Assembly: GCA_022796195.1 (NCBI GenBank)
Contig: JAAWIE010000002.1
Span: 1 to 64,000, forward strand
DNA: 64,000 bases
Direction: 5' to 3'
DNA from: Lawsonibacter sp.
Lineage (GTDB): Bacteria > Bacillota > Clostridia > Oscillospirales > Oscillospiraceae
In this document: one piece after another, positions 23,332 through 31,914 of the stretch
Layout of the letters: each line of letters opens with the position of its first letter
How positions within the stretch are numbered: position 1 is the stretch's first letter
Program-made: the position numbers and the translations under genes
The notes under the pieces: model-generated
Told to the model about the DNA's origin: nothing
Seen by the model: the letters and a program-made list of their open reading frames with translations, nothing else
Database searches by the model: none

Positions 23332-23859
23332 ATGCGCAAATTTACCGTTCGTGACCTGACCTTAGCCGCCATGGTGGCGGCGCTGTACGCCGTAATGGGA
23401 TACTTTGGGAACATCTTTGGTTTGACCTTCGGCCCAATCCAATGCCGCTTTGCCGAGGCGCTCACTGTTCTGCCCTTTGTATTCCCGGCCACCGCTCCGG
23501 GGTTAGTTGTTGGCTGTTTCCTCACCAACCTGCTCTCCCTCTACGGTCCGTTGGATGTGGTCTTCGGCACCTTGGCTACCGCCATTGCCGCATGGCTCAC
23601 GATGAAAATGCCCCGCTGGTATTTGGCCGCACTGCCCCCCATCCTGGTCAACGCCGTCATCCTGCCTCCCATATGGGCCTGGGCGGAGGTCGGAACCGTC
23701 AATCCCGCTTTCTGGGCCGCCTGCGTGTTCAATGCGTCTACGTTCGTAGTGGGCGAGGCCATTGCCTGTTACGTGCTGGGAACCCTTCTGCTGTTTGCCC
23801 TGCCGAAGCTCCCTGTTCTGCGTCCCTACGTGCGTCCTCAGTCGCTGACCCATATTTGA
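23332..23859 (+). CDS. queT: QueT family transporter (queuosine precursor uptake)
   Basis: 175 residues with five or six hydrophobic segments. The opening FTVRDLTLAAMVAALYAVMGY and the GPIQCRFAEALTVLP motif (residues 36-50) are typical of QueT. The family is the predicted S-component of an ECF importer for preQ1/preQ0-type queuosine precursors. The ATG follows GGAGG with an eight-base T-rich spacer. The leader upstream is structured, in keeping with riboswitch control of many queT genes. Confidence 0.9.
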   Translation: MRKFTVRDLTLAAMVAALYAVMGYFGNIFGLTFGPIQCRFAEALTVLPFVFPATAPGLVVGCFLTNLLSLYGPLDVVFGTLATAIAAWLTMKMPRWYLAALPPILVNAVILPPIWAWAEVGTVNPAFWAACVFNASTFVVGEAIACYVLGTLLLFALPKLPVLRPYVRPQSLTHI

Positions 23860-23865
23860 ATCCCC

Positions 23866-23895
23866 AAATGCCCCCTTTCAACAAGGGGGCATTTT
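23866..23895. terminator. Bidirectional terminator between queT and the HD gene
   Basis: AAATGCCCCCTT (23866-23877) pairs with AAGGGGGCATTT (23883-23894). Strong stem with T-rich ends, between convergent genes. Confidence 0.85.
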
Positions 23896-23896
23896 G

Positions 23897-24481
23897 TCAC
23901 TCTTCACTCTCCAAGAAGTAGGACGCCTCCATATCCGCCGTTGCCAGAGCGAAGGCCAAAGGATACATCCGCAAAGCCTGCCCTACCGTACGGTTGTCTT
24001 CCAATCCGGAGAAGCCCATGTGCCACCGGATGGCCATAGCTTCTTCCCGGGTAAGGCGGATAAAGCCGTTGACAATATACACACTCTTCTCGCCGTGGCC
24101 ATAGGGCAGGGGGTCATCAAACGTATAGGACGGCACCTTCTCCCACTTTCCGGTCGCATCATCCTTTACGTTGCGAAACCCCTTTTTATAACAGCCAATC
24201 TTGCAAAAGTCGTGACACAGAGCTACAATCGCAATCGACTCGCTGCTGTACTCCAATCCATACAGCTCCTGCACCCGCTCCCGCTGGAGGTAATCCACCA
24301 AGCAGTGATACACGTTCAGGCTGTGCTCACACAGCCCGCCGTCATAGGCCCCGTGGTACCGGGCGGAGGCTGGGGCGGTGAAAAAATCGCTTTTATGTTC
24401 CAGGTAATCCAACAGCTTGTCAGACCCATCGCGGGTAATGTTTGCCTTAAAAATCTCAATAAACTCCTCTTTACAGGACAT
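23897..24481 (-). CDS. HD domain-containing protein
   Basis: 194 residues. An HD-type metal site can be assembled from His53 (GGLCEHSLNVY), His90-Asp91 (ALCHDFCKIG) and a later IRWHMGF His. Family members are phosphohydrolases or nucleases acting on nucleotides; the substrate is unknown. The ATG at 24481 follows AAAGGAG by eight bases, and a longer frame upstream would run through the divergent sfsA promoter and coding region. It is divergent from sfsA with a 90-base gap. Confidence 0.88.
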   Translation of the reverse strand: MSCKEEFIEIFKANITRDGSDKLLDYLEHKSDFFTAPASARYHGAYDGGLCEHSLNVYHCLVDYLQRERVQELYGLEYSSESIAIVALCHDFCKIGCYKKGFRNVKDDATGKWEKVPSYTFDDPLPYGHGEKSVYIVNGFIRLTREEAMAIRWHMGFSGLEDNRTVGQALRMYPLAFALATADMEASYFLESEE

Positions 24482-24571
24482 TTCATCGACTCCTTTCAAA
24501 TTTGTTTTCACTTTTTGGGGACGGATATGTTTGCCTTCCCCTCCGATCAAAGAAGCTGGAGAAAAAATAAG

Positions 24572-25297
24572 ATGGTATATGGAAAAATTTTGCCGGGCAT
24601 TTTTCAGGCCCGGCCCAACCGGTTTATCGCCCATGTGGAGATCGAGGGCCGGCTGGAAGTCTGCCACGTTAAAAACACGGGCCGGTGCCGGGAACTGCTC
24701 ATTCCAGGCGTTACGGTCTGGTTGGAAGAGAGTTCCAATCCCGCCCGCAAGACCCGGTATGACCTGATTGCTGTGGAGAAAGTGCGCACAGACGGCCCTT
24801 TGCTAATCAATATGGACTCTCAGGCTCCCAACCGGGTATTTAGGGAGTGGGCGGCGGCAGGCGGACTGGGCTTCTCCCCCACACTCCTTCGTCCCGAGAC
24901 AACTTATAGGAATTCTAGATTTGATTATTACTGGGAGTTTTTCGAAAACGGCGTGACCCGCCGGGGATTCTGGGAGGTCAAGGGGGTCACTCTGGAGGAA
25001 AATGGAATCGCCCGCTTCCCGGACGCCCCCACCCTCCGTGGCATCAAACACCTGGAAGAACTGGCCCTGGCCTGCGGGGCAGGATATGAAGCCGGAGTAT
25101 GCTTTATCGTCCAGATGTCAGGCATGAACCACGTGGAGCCCAACGACGCCGCCCACCCGGAATTCGGGGCGGCTTTACGCAGCGCGGCGCAGCGCGGCGT
25201 AAAGGTACTTGGCCTGACATGTAAAGTGGAACCAGGCAGGCTGACTGCCCAGGAAGAAATCCCTGTAAGCCTGATTGGCGGTGGAAGAAAGGGGTAA
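24572..25297 (+). CDS. sfsA: Sugar fermentation stimulation protein SfsA homologue
   Basis: 241 residues, the usual SfsA length. Family motifs are present: FIAHVEIEGRLEVCHVKNTGRC (residues 18-39), the PNRVFREW region, RFDYYWEF, and FWEVKGVTLEENGIARFPDAPTLRG with the (D/E)VK nuclease-like core. SfsA was named for enhanced maltose metabolism in E. coli and has a DNA-binding, PD-(D/E)XK-like fold; its physiological role remains unclear. The ATG at 24572 has GGAG ten bases upstream. A longer frame upstream crosses the HD gene on the other strand and is not real. Confidence 0.93.
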   Translation: MVYGKILPGIFQARPNRFIAHVEIEGRLEVCHVKNTGRCRELLIPGVTVWLEESSNPARKTRYDLIAVEKVRTDGPLLINMDSQAPNRVFREWAAAGGLGFSPTLLRPETTYRNSRFDYYWEFFENGVTRRGFWEVKGVTLEENGIARFPDAPTLRGIKHLEELALACGAGYEAGVCFIVQMSGMNHVEPNDAAHPEFGAALRSAAQRGVKVLGLTCKVEPGRLTAQEEIPVSLIGGGRKG

Positions 25298-25355
25298 TGT
25301 TTTTTATTTTTTTGCCGATGTATGTTACAGATCACTCGGAAAGGAGGCAGTTGTA

Positions 25356-25688
25356 ATAGACACGAACCATGGAATAGACGCAGATACATTTTCTCCTTCC
25401 GCGGAACAGCCTGTTCCCGGCGGGGGCGTGAGCCGGCCTTCTGTTGACCGTCTGGAGCTAGTGCGCCAGTGGGCGCCGCAGGCAGAGGAACAGCAGGCCG
25501 AGGCGGCGATGGCCCTCTACCAAAAGGCGGCCAGAAGCCGGATGCCGGCCGGAGTTCCGGAGGAACCGGAAATCGCCGACTTTGAAGAGCTGGAGGCTAG
25601 GTCTCAAGAATTAAAGCTCCAGCAGAAGTGTCAAGATATTGCCGCTTTGATTCTGGTAGACGAGCTGGAAGACAGCTCCGACGAATAA
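25356..25688 (+). CDS. Small hypothetical protein with an apparent ATA start codon
   Basis: 110 residues if translation begins at ATA (25356), placed exactly eight bases after a perfect AAGGAGG (25341-25347). No ATG, GTG or TTG is in frame near that site; in-frame TTG 25275 and GTG 25281 lie inside sfsA without a ribosome site. The protein is acidic and helical with a C-terminal LKLQQKCQDIAALILVDELED. It is a paralogue of the next gene: PSVDRLELVRQW matches PSTDRVELSRQW at about the same distance from the start, which supports 25356. Function unknown. Confidence 0.6.
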   Translation: MDTNHGIDADTFSPSAEQPVPGGGVSRPSVDRLELVRQWAPQAEEQQAEAAMALYQKAARSRMPAGVPEEPEIADFEELEARSQELKLQQKCQDIAALILVDELEDSSDE

Positions 25689-25718
25689 GCGGCGTCACAG
25701 AGACAGGAGGTGCGTAAC

Positions 25719-26273
25719 ATGGAGATAAGACAGGTAGCAGGAGGAGTCGGTTACAGCCCCGCCCGTCCGGTCAAAGCGGAGGAACGCAAGACGTCTGTTC
25801 CCCAGCGGCCCTCCACCGACCGGGTGGAACTGTCCCGCCAGTGGGTCCAAAATATGGAGGACCAGCGTTCTCAATCTGAGGCCGCTCTGCTGGCCGGAGC
25901 CAAGGAAAAAAAATCGGACGGCATTTTGGACATGCTGGACGGAACCGACGCGGGAAGCGACGAGCTGGACGCGCTGTCCGAACAGCTGAACTCTCAGATG
26001 AAATGTATGAAGATTGCCTCTAACATCATGAAGGGGAAAAAGGTGCCGCCGCAGGACGAGCAGTACCTGATGGAGCACGACCCCGAAGCCTACAAGCTGG
26101 CGGTCTCCATGCGCGGCCTGGTCAAAGAAGACGACGAGGAGTGCAAGAGCGTGCTGGAGGACGAGGAGGAACGCAGCAGCCAGACCTCCGAACCTGGAGA
26201 AGCCGCCCCTGTGGACAGCGGCGAAACCGCCAGCGGCGGAGAATCCAGCGCCCCCAGCACAGATGCAGAATAA
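25719..26273 (+). CDS. Small acidic hypothetical protein, paralogue of the preceding gene
   Basis: 184 residues from an ATG eight bases after AGGAGG (25705-25710). It has the PSTDRVELSRQW motif near residue 30, a KCMKIASNIMKGKKVPPQDEQYLMEHDPEAYKLA core near 100-135, and an acidic Glu/Ser-rich tail. Proteins with this core occur in Clostridia as conserved hypotheticals. There is no signal peptide, membrane segment or catalytic motif. It lies 30 bases downstream of the shorter paralogue and ends before a terminator, so the two form one small operon. Confidence 0.8.
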   Translation: MEIRQVAGGVGYSPARPVKAEERKTSVPQRPSTDRVELSRQWVQNMEDQRSQSEAALLAGAKEKKSDGILDMLDGTDAGSDELDALSEQLNSQMKCMKIASNIMKGKKVPPQDEQYLMEHDPEAYKLAVSMRGLVKEDDEECKSVLEDEEERSSQTSEPGEAAPVDSGETASGGESSAPSTDAE

Positions 26274-26283
26274 GAACACATGC

Positions 26284-26316
26284 GCCCGACAGGCTTTTGG
26301 CCTGCCGGGCTTTGTT
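26284..26316 (+). terminator. Intrinsic terminator after the paralogue pair
   Basis: GCCCGACAGGC (26284-26294) pairs with GCCTGCCGGGC (26300-26310) with one mismatch, followed by TTTGTT. It touches the end of the convergent recR gene. Confidence 0.75.
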
Positions 26317-26917
26317 ATATCTCCCGCCGCCCCTCCAGGGCTCGGATCAAGGTGGCGTCATCGGCATACTCCAGGTGGCTGCCCACCGGAATCCCGTAAG
26401 CAAGGCGGGTGACCTTCACCTGAAAGGGCTTGAGCAGGCGGGACAAATACATGGCAGTGGCCTCCCCTTCGGTATCCGGGTTGGTGGCCATAATCACTTC
26501 CTCCACCCCTCCGGCGGACACCCGTTCCACCAAGGAGCGGATATGCAGATCATCCGGCCCCACACGGTTCATGGGGGAGAGTACCCCATGGAGGACGTGA
26601 TACTGCCCCGTATACTCCCGGCTGCGCTCCATGGCGACTACGTCCTTGGGGTCGGCCACCACACAGATGGTGGCGTTATCCCGCCGCGCACTGGCACAGA
26701 TGCCGCAGGGTCCGTCCCCCTCGGTCAGGTTCTGGCAAATGGGACAGCAGTGAATGTGGGCCTTAGCGTCCACAATGGCTTTGGCAAAGGCAGACGCCTC
26801 CTCCTCTGGGAGGGAAAGCACATAAAAGGCCAGCCGCTGGGCGGACTTTACACCCACTCCAGGCAGCTTGGCAAAATGTTCCACTAAATTTTCGAGAGCG
26901 GGGGAAAAATACTGCAT
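26315..26917 (-). CDS. recR: Recombination protein RecR
   Basis: 200 residues, the standard length. It has an N-terminal helix-hairpin-helix (KLPGVGVKSAQRLAFY, residues 17-32), a zinc finger with Cys57/58, Cys61, Cys71 and Cys74, a Toprim domain (ICVVADPKDVVAMERS) and the C-terminal GIPVGSHLEYADDATLIRAL. With RecF and RecO it loads RecA at gaps. The usual dnaX and YbaB/EbfC genes are not adjacent here. Confidence 0.97.
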   Translation of the reverse strand: MQYFSPALENLVEHFAKLPGVGVKSAQRLAFYVLSLPEEEASAFAKAIVDAKAHIHCCPICQNLTEGDGPCGICASARRDNATICVVADPKDVVAMERSREYTGQYHVLHGVLSPMNRVGPDDLHIRSLVERVSAGGVEEVIMATNPDTEGEATAMYLSRLLKPFQVKVTRLAYGIPVGSHLEYADDATLIRALEGRREI

Positions 26918-26962
26918 GGATAGGACCTCCGGAAATCAAGATTGGGCGCACATTGGCCGCCT

Positions 26963-27613
26963 TTACTCAGGACCTCTCAGCGCCGCGATGGCGGCGGGGA
27001 TGTCCTTTGCCCCGTAGACGGCGGAACCGGCCACCAGAACATTGGCCCCAGCCTCTATCACCAGTGGTGCGGTCTTGGGGGCAATGCCTCCGTCCACCTC
27101 CAGTTCACAGGCGGGGTTGTACCGTTCGAGGAGGGCCCGGACTTGGCGGATCGTATCCAGCTGGGACTCCATAAAAGCCTGCCCGCCGAAACCAGGTTCC
27201 ACCGTCATCACCAGCACCATATCCAGCTCATCGATGTAGGGCAGAACCGCCCTCGGGCTGGTGATGGGCCGCAGGGCCACCGCCTTTTTCACCCCGCAGT
27301 CCCCCATAACCTTCAGGGCCTCAGCAATGCGTGTGGGGTGGTCGGCCTCCAGATGGATGGACAGCATATCCGCTCCCGCCTTGGCAAATGCTTCTACATA
27401 GCGTACCGGCTTGTCGATCATTAGATGAACATCTAAAAACATGCTGGTACATTTCCGGATGGACTGGACCACCGGCACGCCGATGGTAATATTGGGTACA
27501 AACGCGCCATCCATCACATCTACATGGAGATAATCGGCGCTGGAGACCATTTGAATATCCCGCTCCAAGTTGACAAAATCAGCGGACAGGATGGAAGGGG
27601 CAATTTTAATCAT
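26963..27613 (-). CDS. rpe: Ribulose-phosphate 3-epimerase
   Basis: 216 residues, typical size. It opens IKIAPSILSADFVNLERDI, followed by the metal-binding HVDVMDGAFVPNITIG (residues 30-45), then HLMIDKPVRY, and closes with EVDGGIAPKTA and ANVLVAGSAVYG. It interconverts ribulose-5-phosphate and xylulose-5-phosphate in the pentose phosphate pathway. The ATG at 27613 has AAGGAGGAG upstream; the in-frame codon at 27724 would add unrelated sequence. It is upstream of recR with a 45-base gap and may be co-transcribed. Confidence 0.97.
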   Translation of the reverse strand: MIKIAPSILSADFVNLERDIQMVSSADYLHVDVMDGAFVPNITIGVPVVQSIRKCTSMFLDVHLMIDKPVRYVEAFAKAGADMLSIHLEADHPTRIAEALKVMGDCGVKKAVALRPITSPRAVLPYIDELDMVLVMTVEPGFGGQAFMESQLDTIRQVRALLERYNPACELEVDGGIAPKTAPLVIEAGANVLVAGSAVYGAKDIPAAIAALRGPE

Positions 27614-27826
27614 ATAAGAAGACTCCTCCTTCTTTGGATGGACATGCGCTGCGGACAGCCCCGGCGCATAGGATAACTCAGCGGAGAGAGGTCCCGAGTT
27701 CGGGCGGGCCGCTCCGGGCCGCACCCACGGCCCAAACCCGTCCGCACCGGCCCGGCTGGCCGTCCGCTTTCAGATAGCCGTCCGTCGGGGCTGTTTTCAG
27801 GCCCTGGCGGGCGGCACAGGGCAAAT

Positions 27827-29047
27827 TCAATTGTAAATGTCGCCGGTATCGGTCTCTACCGCCTGGAAGCCCTCGGCCTGGAGGGCATTAAGAATCTGCT
27901 TTTTATGGTCGTGACCGAACGCCTCCAGGGTAACCCGCAGCTCCACGCCCGACTGGCGGTTGATATTGACAAACTGATTATGCTCCAGCTTAACCACATT
28001 GCCGTTGTTGGCGGCCAGCACCTGGGCCACCCGGAGCAGAGACCCGGGCCGGTCGGGGAGCTGGACGGCAAAGGTAAAGATTCTCCCCCGGCCAATCAGG
28101 CCGTGCTGAACCAGAGAGGACATGGTAATCACATCCATATTGCCCCCAGACAGCACAGACACCACGTTTTTGCCCTCACAGCCCAAGTGGCGCAGGGCGG
28201 CCACTGAGAGTAGGCCGGCGTTCTCCACCACCATCTTGTGCCGCTCCATCACGTCCAAAAAGGCTTCCACCAGCTCGCTGTCGTCGATGGTGATGATTCG
28301 GTCTACATTCTTCTGTACATAGGGAAAAACCAGGTCTCCGGGAGTTTTCACCGCCACGCCGTCGGCGATGGTGGTGGCGGCGGGAAGGGTCGTCACATGG
28401 CCCGCCTCCAAGCTGGCCTTCATAGAGGCCGCGCCAGTCGGCTCCACCCCGATAACCTCCACATGGGGGTTGAGCAGTTTGGCCAAGGTGGACACACCAG
28501 CAGCCAGCCCTCCGCCGCCGACGGGCACCAAAATGGCCTCCACGTCGGGCAGATCTTGAAAAATTTCATAGGCAATGGTTCCCTGGCCGGTCGCCAGGGT
28601 CAAATCGTTGAAGGGGTGGACATAGGTAAGCCCCCGCTCTTGGGAGAGCTGAGCGGCCAGTTCTGCGGCATCATCAAAGACCTCGCCGTGGAGAATCACC
28701 TGGGCGCCGTAGTCCTTGGTATTGTTCACCTTCACCAGGGGGGTGGTCGTGGGCATAACGATAGTAGCCGCTACCCCTGCGGCCTGGGCGGCATAGGCCA
28801 CACCCTGGGCGTGGTTTCCGGCGGAGGCGGTGACCAGTCCCCGGTCCTTCTCCTCCTGAGAGAGGGTGCTGATCTTGTAGTAGGCCCCCCGGAGCTTGTA
28901 GGCCCCAGTGGCCTGCATGTTCTCCGGCTTGAGATACACGTTGTTGCCGCAGGTTTTGGACAGGTAGGGGGAATAAATCAGCGGCGTGGGCCGCAGTACG
29001 GCCTGGAGAACGCTCCGGGCCGCTTTGAAGGATTCCAGGGTGAGCAT
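27827..29047 (-). CDS. ilvA: Threonine ammonia-lyase (threonine dehydratase) with ACT domain
   Basis: 406 residues. The PLP lysine is Lys51 in ATGAYKLRGAYYKI, the glycine-rich phosphate loop is VPVGGGGLAAGV near residue 180, and a C-terminal ACT-like domain (RPGSLLRVAQVLAANNGNV onward) covers the last 80 residues. The enzyme converts threonine to 2-oxobutanoate and ammonia. The single ACT domain and length match the TdcB/IlvA forms of Clostridia; whether it is biosynthetic or catabolic cannot be decided here because no other ilv or tdc genes are adjacent. The start has AAAGGAG upstream. Confidence 0.94.
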   Translation of the reverse strand: MLTLESFKAARSVLQAVLRPTPLIYSPYLSKTCGNNVYLKPENMQATGAYKLRGAYYKISTLSQEEKDRGLVTASAGNHAQGVAYAAQAAGVAATIVMPTTTPLVKVNNTKDYGAQVILHGEVFDDAAELAAQLSQERGLTYVHPFNDLTLATGQGTIAYEIFQDLPDVEAILVPVGGGGLAAGVSTLAKLLNPHVEVIGVEPTGAASMKASLEAGHVTTLPAATTIADGVAVKTPGDLVFPYVQKNVDRIITIDDSELVEAFLDVMERHKMVVENAGLLSVAALRHLGCEGKNVVSVLSGGNMDVITMSSLVQHGLIGRGRIFTFAVQLPDRPGSLLRVAQVLAANNGNVVKLEHNQFVNINRQSGVELRVTLEAFGHDHKKQILNALQAEGFQAVETDTGDIYN

Positions 29048-29084
29048 ATTCGTTTCTCCTTTGTAACGTTTTCCATTCCTTCCT

Positions 29085-29113
29085 ATCATACTGAATTGCG
29101 GGGAAGAAGTCAA
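29085..29113 (-). promoter_or_regulatory. Sigma-A promoter for ilvA
   Basis: On the minus strand TTGACT (29108-29113), a 17-base spacer and TATGAT (29085-29090), about 38 bases before the ilvA start. No T-box leader is present. Confidence 0.78.
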
Positions 29114-29160
29114 TCATAAATGGGACAGGCTGGAAAACTGAAAATCTGTAGAATCCGCCA

Positions 29161-29189
29161 TTGACATAAAAAATTGTTTCCTCTATAAT
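29161..29189 (+). promoter_or_regulatory. Consensus sigma-A promoter for the MATE exporter
   Basis: TTGACA (29161-29166), a 17-base spacer and TATAAT (29184-29189), both hexamers perfect. The leader then carries a 10-bp hairpin ATTCCCGCCC/GGGCGGGAAT at 29222-29244. Confidence 0.92.
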
Positions 29190-29281
29190 GGGTTTCCAAG
29201 CGAAAAAGGAAGAAATATGGCATTCCCGCCCGCAGGGCGGGAATTGCGCTGTTTACCGAATTTACAGAAGGAGGAATTGAA

Positions 29282-30655
29282 GTGCCGCCGCAAGAGAACA
29301 AGATGGGCGTTATGCCTGAAAACAAGCTGCTGCTGAATATGGCGCTGCCGATGATTATTTCCATGCTGATTCAAGCCTGCTACAATGTGGTAGACAGCTA
29401 CTTTGTCGCCAAGCTGAGTCAAGACGCACTGAATGCGGTCTCGCTTGCCTTCCCGGTACAGAACCTGATGATTGCCGTGGCAGTGGGCACCGGCGTGGGC
29501 ATCAACGCCCTGCTCTCCCGCAGCCTGGGCCAAAAGGATCAGGAACGGGCCAACCGCACCGCCATGAACGGCATGATGCTGGAGCTTGTGAGCGGCCTGG
29601 TATTTACCGTTTTGGGCCTGACCTGTTCCCGGCTGTTCTACACCGTCCAAACCGACATTTCCGGCATTGTGAACCACGGCTCCACCTATCTCACCATCAT
29701 CTGCGGGGCCAGCATAGGCATTTTTCTGTCGGTGGCCTGCGAGCGTCTGGTCCAGGCCACCGGCCGGACGGTATACGCGATGATAATTCAAGGCGTAGGT
29801 TCGGTCATCAATCTGATTCTAGACCCCATTCTGATCTTTGGCCTGTTCGGCTTCCCCCGGCTGGAGGTGGCTGGGGCCGCTGTGGCTACCGTAACTGGTC
29901 AGATCATCGGCGGGCTGGTGGGACTGTATCTTTCTCTGACCCGAAATCCGGAACTCCAGATGTCCTTCCGTGGCCTGATCCCCAGCCGTGAAATTGTTGG
30001 CGGCATCTACAGCGTGGGCCTGCCCTCCATCATCATGCAGTCCATCGGTTCTGTCATGGTCTTTGGCATGAATCAGATTCTGCTTGCTTTCACCGCCACT
30101 GCCACGGCGGTATTCGGAATTTATTTCAAGCTTCAGTCCTTTATTTTCATGCCCGTCTTCGGTCTGAACAACGGAATGGTTCCCATCGTGGCCTACAACT
30201 ACGGCGCCCGCAAGCCCGAGCGGATTATCAAAACCGTCCGGCTGTCCATCGCCTACGCGGTCGGCATTATGGCGGTAGGACTGGCCCTGTTCCAGCTGTT
30301 TCCCGATGTCTTCCTGGGCCTGTTCGAGGCTGAGGGGGAAGACGCCGGCGACCTGCTGGCCATAGGCGTCCCCGCCCTGCGCATCATTTCCACCAGCTTT
30401 CTCATGGCCGGATTCTGCATCGTCTGCGGTTCCGTGTTTCAGGCGCTGGGACATGGGGTGCTGTCCCTTGCCGTCTCGGTGGTCCGCCAGCTGGTGGTGC
30501 TGCTGCCAGTGGCCTTTGTGCTGTCCCGGCTGGGCGGACTGGATGTGGTTTGGTGGTCCTACCCCTTCGCGGAGCTGTTTTCCACCACCCTCAGCGCCCT
30601 GTTCCTCTACTGGGTTTACAAAAAAGAAGTCGCCCCCATGCGGGAAAAACCATAA
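29282..30655 (+). CDS. MATE family efflux transporter
   Basis: 457 residues, twelve predicted membrane segments. The N-terminal ALPMIISMLIQACYNVVDSYFVAKL and the second-half PSIIMQSIGSVMVFGMNQIL are the paired MATE repeats. These export cationic drugs or metabolites using Na+ or H+ gradients. The GTG at 29282 follows AGGAGG; an ATG at 29305 is less well placed. The perfect promoter suggests strong basal expression. It is monocistronic between its promoter and a terminator. Confidence 0.94.
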   Translation: MPPQENKMGVMPENKLLLNMALPMIISMLIQACYNVVDSYFVAKLSQDALNAVSLAFPVQNLMIAVAVGTGVGINALLSRSLGQKDQERANRTAMNGMMLELVSGLVFTVLGLTCSRLFYTVQTDISGIVNHGSTYLTIICGASIGIFLSVACERLVQATGRTVYAMIIQGVGSVINLILDPILIFGLFGFPRLEVAGAAVATVTGQIIGGLVGLYLSLTRNPELQMSFRGLIPSREIVGGIYSVGLPSIIMQSIGSVMVFGMNQILLAFTATATAVFGIYFKLQSFIFMPVFGLNNGMVPIVAYNYGARKPERIIKTVRLSIAYAVGIMAVGLALFQLFPDVFLGLFEAEGEDAGDLLAIGVPALRIISTSFLMAGFCIVCGSVFQALGHGVLSLAVSVVRQLVVLLPVAFVLSRLGGLDVVWWSYPFAELFSTTLSALFLYWVYKKEVAPMREKP

Positions 30656-30660
30656 CGAAA

Positions 30661-30706
30661 CAGACCGCAAGCGCATAGGCTTGCGGTCTGATATTCTTTA
30701 TCTCTT
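30661..30706 (+). terminator. Intrinsic terminator after the MATE gene
   Basis: CAGACCGCAAGC (30661-30672) pairs with GCTTGCGGTCTG (30679-30690), followed by a T-rich run ending in six T. Confidence 0.85.
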
Positions 30707-30883
30707 TTTTGAATTCTTCCACTTGATCCAATTGATGAGATTTGCAGTGCCCGCTATCAGTAAAAAAACGGCGGAGAGGTTTCGCAATACGTTTGCCCCC
30801 TCTTCCATCCTGATTACAATAAGCGTTAGGCCAAACGCTGTATAAAAGCCGATTGTACTTATTAGATTAGGAGTCTTTCTCAT
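30698..30883 (-). CDS. Small two-helix membrane protein
   Basis: 61 residues with hydrophobic segments near 8-26 and 36-52 and a basic tail (KWKNSKKR). No family was recognised. The ATG at 30883 follows GGGGGAG by five bases. It lies 16 bases after the secreted-protein gene on the same strand, and both share low GC content compared with their neighbours, so they probably entered together. Function unknown. Confidence 0.6.
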   Translation of the reverse strand: MRKTPNLISTIGFYTAFGLTLIVIRMEEGANVLRNLSAVFLLIAGTANLINWIKWKNSKKR

Positions 30884-30899
30884 TCACACTCCCCCTGTC

Positions 30900-31859
30900 C
30901 TAATTATAATTATACTCTCTATAGGCTGCATCAAAGATTCCGCTATTAAAAAATTCGGCTGACTGATTCAGATCATAATAAAGTTCTTCGGTATCAGGGA
31001 ATACATGTGCTCTGCCTCTGCTGTTTGGGTTTGCATCTTCAAGACCGCTAAAAGATCTAATTTTATATGCGTCCGCATAATGATAGCTGCCACCATCAAC
31101 GGTCACATACCGATGATACAAAACCATACAAGAATACTTATTAGTTTTTCCGGCCGGCATCAAATCGGAACCTAAAGCGAGTGCAAGGCCCAATACTCCG
31201 GCAACCAGCGCCACATTAGGGGCTGTCGCCACAATACTCAGTACGCTTGCAAGGTAACTTGTAGCAGATAAACCTTCTGCTATAGTAGAGGACCCGATGA
31301 ATTTAATATTAAAGCTCATTGATTCATAGAGCTTATAGTCATGCCCATCCATTCTTCTTGACTGGTAAGTATATTTATTGTCATATGGAATCCCAACGAT
31401 ATCCTCCAAGTCCTCCATTAAGTCCGCATTCGCTGAACTGCTTGGCATTGGATCATCTTCCGTTGTTACTGTAAATGGAACATCGAACCTTTCGGCCTGA
31501 TCCATCTTATCTTCCGCATACAAGATGATGTCATTCCAAAAATCAAGATCATCCGGACTGAATTCCCTTACGGGATAGTCTTTGATAGACCATTGATAGA
31601 CAACATTTGATTGTCCTGAATATACGATAGAAATGGAAATAGTATGCTCAGCGTCATTTGTTACAATAACAATAGTATCGCCATCATCCGTATTCTGCGC
31701 AAAAAGATTTCCACCCTCAACCGCTTCGACATAAACATCTTGAGGAGTATTTGGAAAACCTCCAGAGCTATCCGATGCGGAAACGGCCAGCATCATAGCA
31801 ACCAACATAGTCATCGCCAATAAAGCGGCAATGGACTTCCTCAATTTCTTGAATCTCAT
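30900..31859 (-). CDS. Secreted or surface hypothetical protein in an AT-rich pocket
   Basis: 319 residues. A clear Sec signal peptide (KKLRKSIAALLAMTMLVAMM) has a likely cleavage after VSA near residue 28. The mature part has a beta-rich region (50-150) and a long Ala/Leu/Val/Gly hydrophobic stretch near 201-233 that could cross or insert into a membrane, then a Tyr-rich tail. No family was recognised. Base composition and codon use are much more AT-rich than the flanking genes. The start at 31859 has GAGGAG eight bases upstream and a near-consensus promoter. An exported effector or bacteriocin-like role is only a possibility. Confidence 0.75.
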   Translation of the reverse strand: MRFKKLRKSIAALLAMTMLVAMMLAVSASDSSGGFPNTPQDVYVEAVEGGNLFAQNTDDGDTIVIVTNDAEHTISISIVYSGQSNVVYQWSIKDYPVREFSPDDLDFWNDIILYAEDKMDQAERFDVPFTVTTEDDPMPSSSANADLMEDLEDIVGIPYDNKYTYQSRRMDGHDYKLYESMSFNIKFIGSSTIAEGLSATSYLASVLSIVATAPNVALVAGVLGLALALGSDLMPAGKTNKYSCMVLYHRYVTVDGGSYHYADAYKIRSFSGLEDANPNSRGRAHVFPDTEELYYDLNQSAEFFNSGIFDAAYREYNYN

Positions 31860-31914
31860 TATTTTTCTCCTCTTATCGGTACAAACAATCATGCTCCACA
31901 TATCTGCCAAAATT

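Noticed and set aside
27614..27826. Possible RNA gene in the GC-rich gap between ilvA and rpe
   Set aside because: No promoter, tRNA-like fold or conserved RNA motif was visible; only scattered GC-rich pairings.
29048..29160. T-box leader for ilvA
   Set aside because: The promoter lies about 40 bases from the start, leaving no room for a T-box structure.
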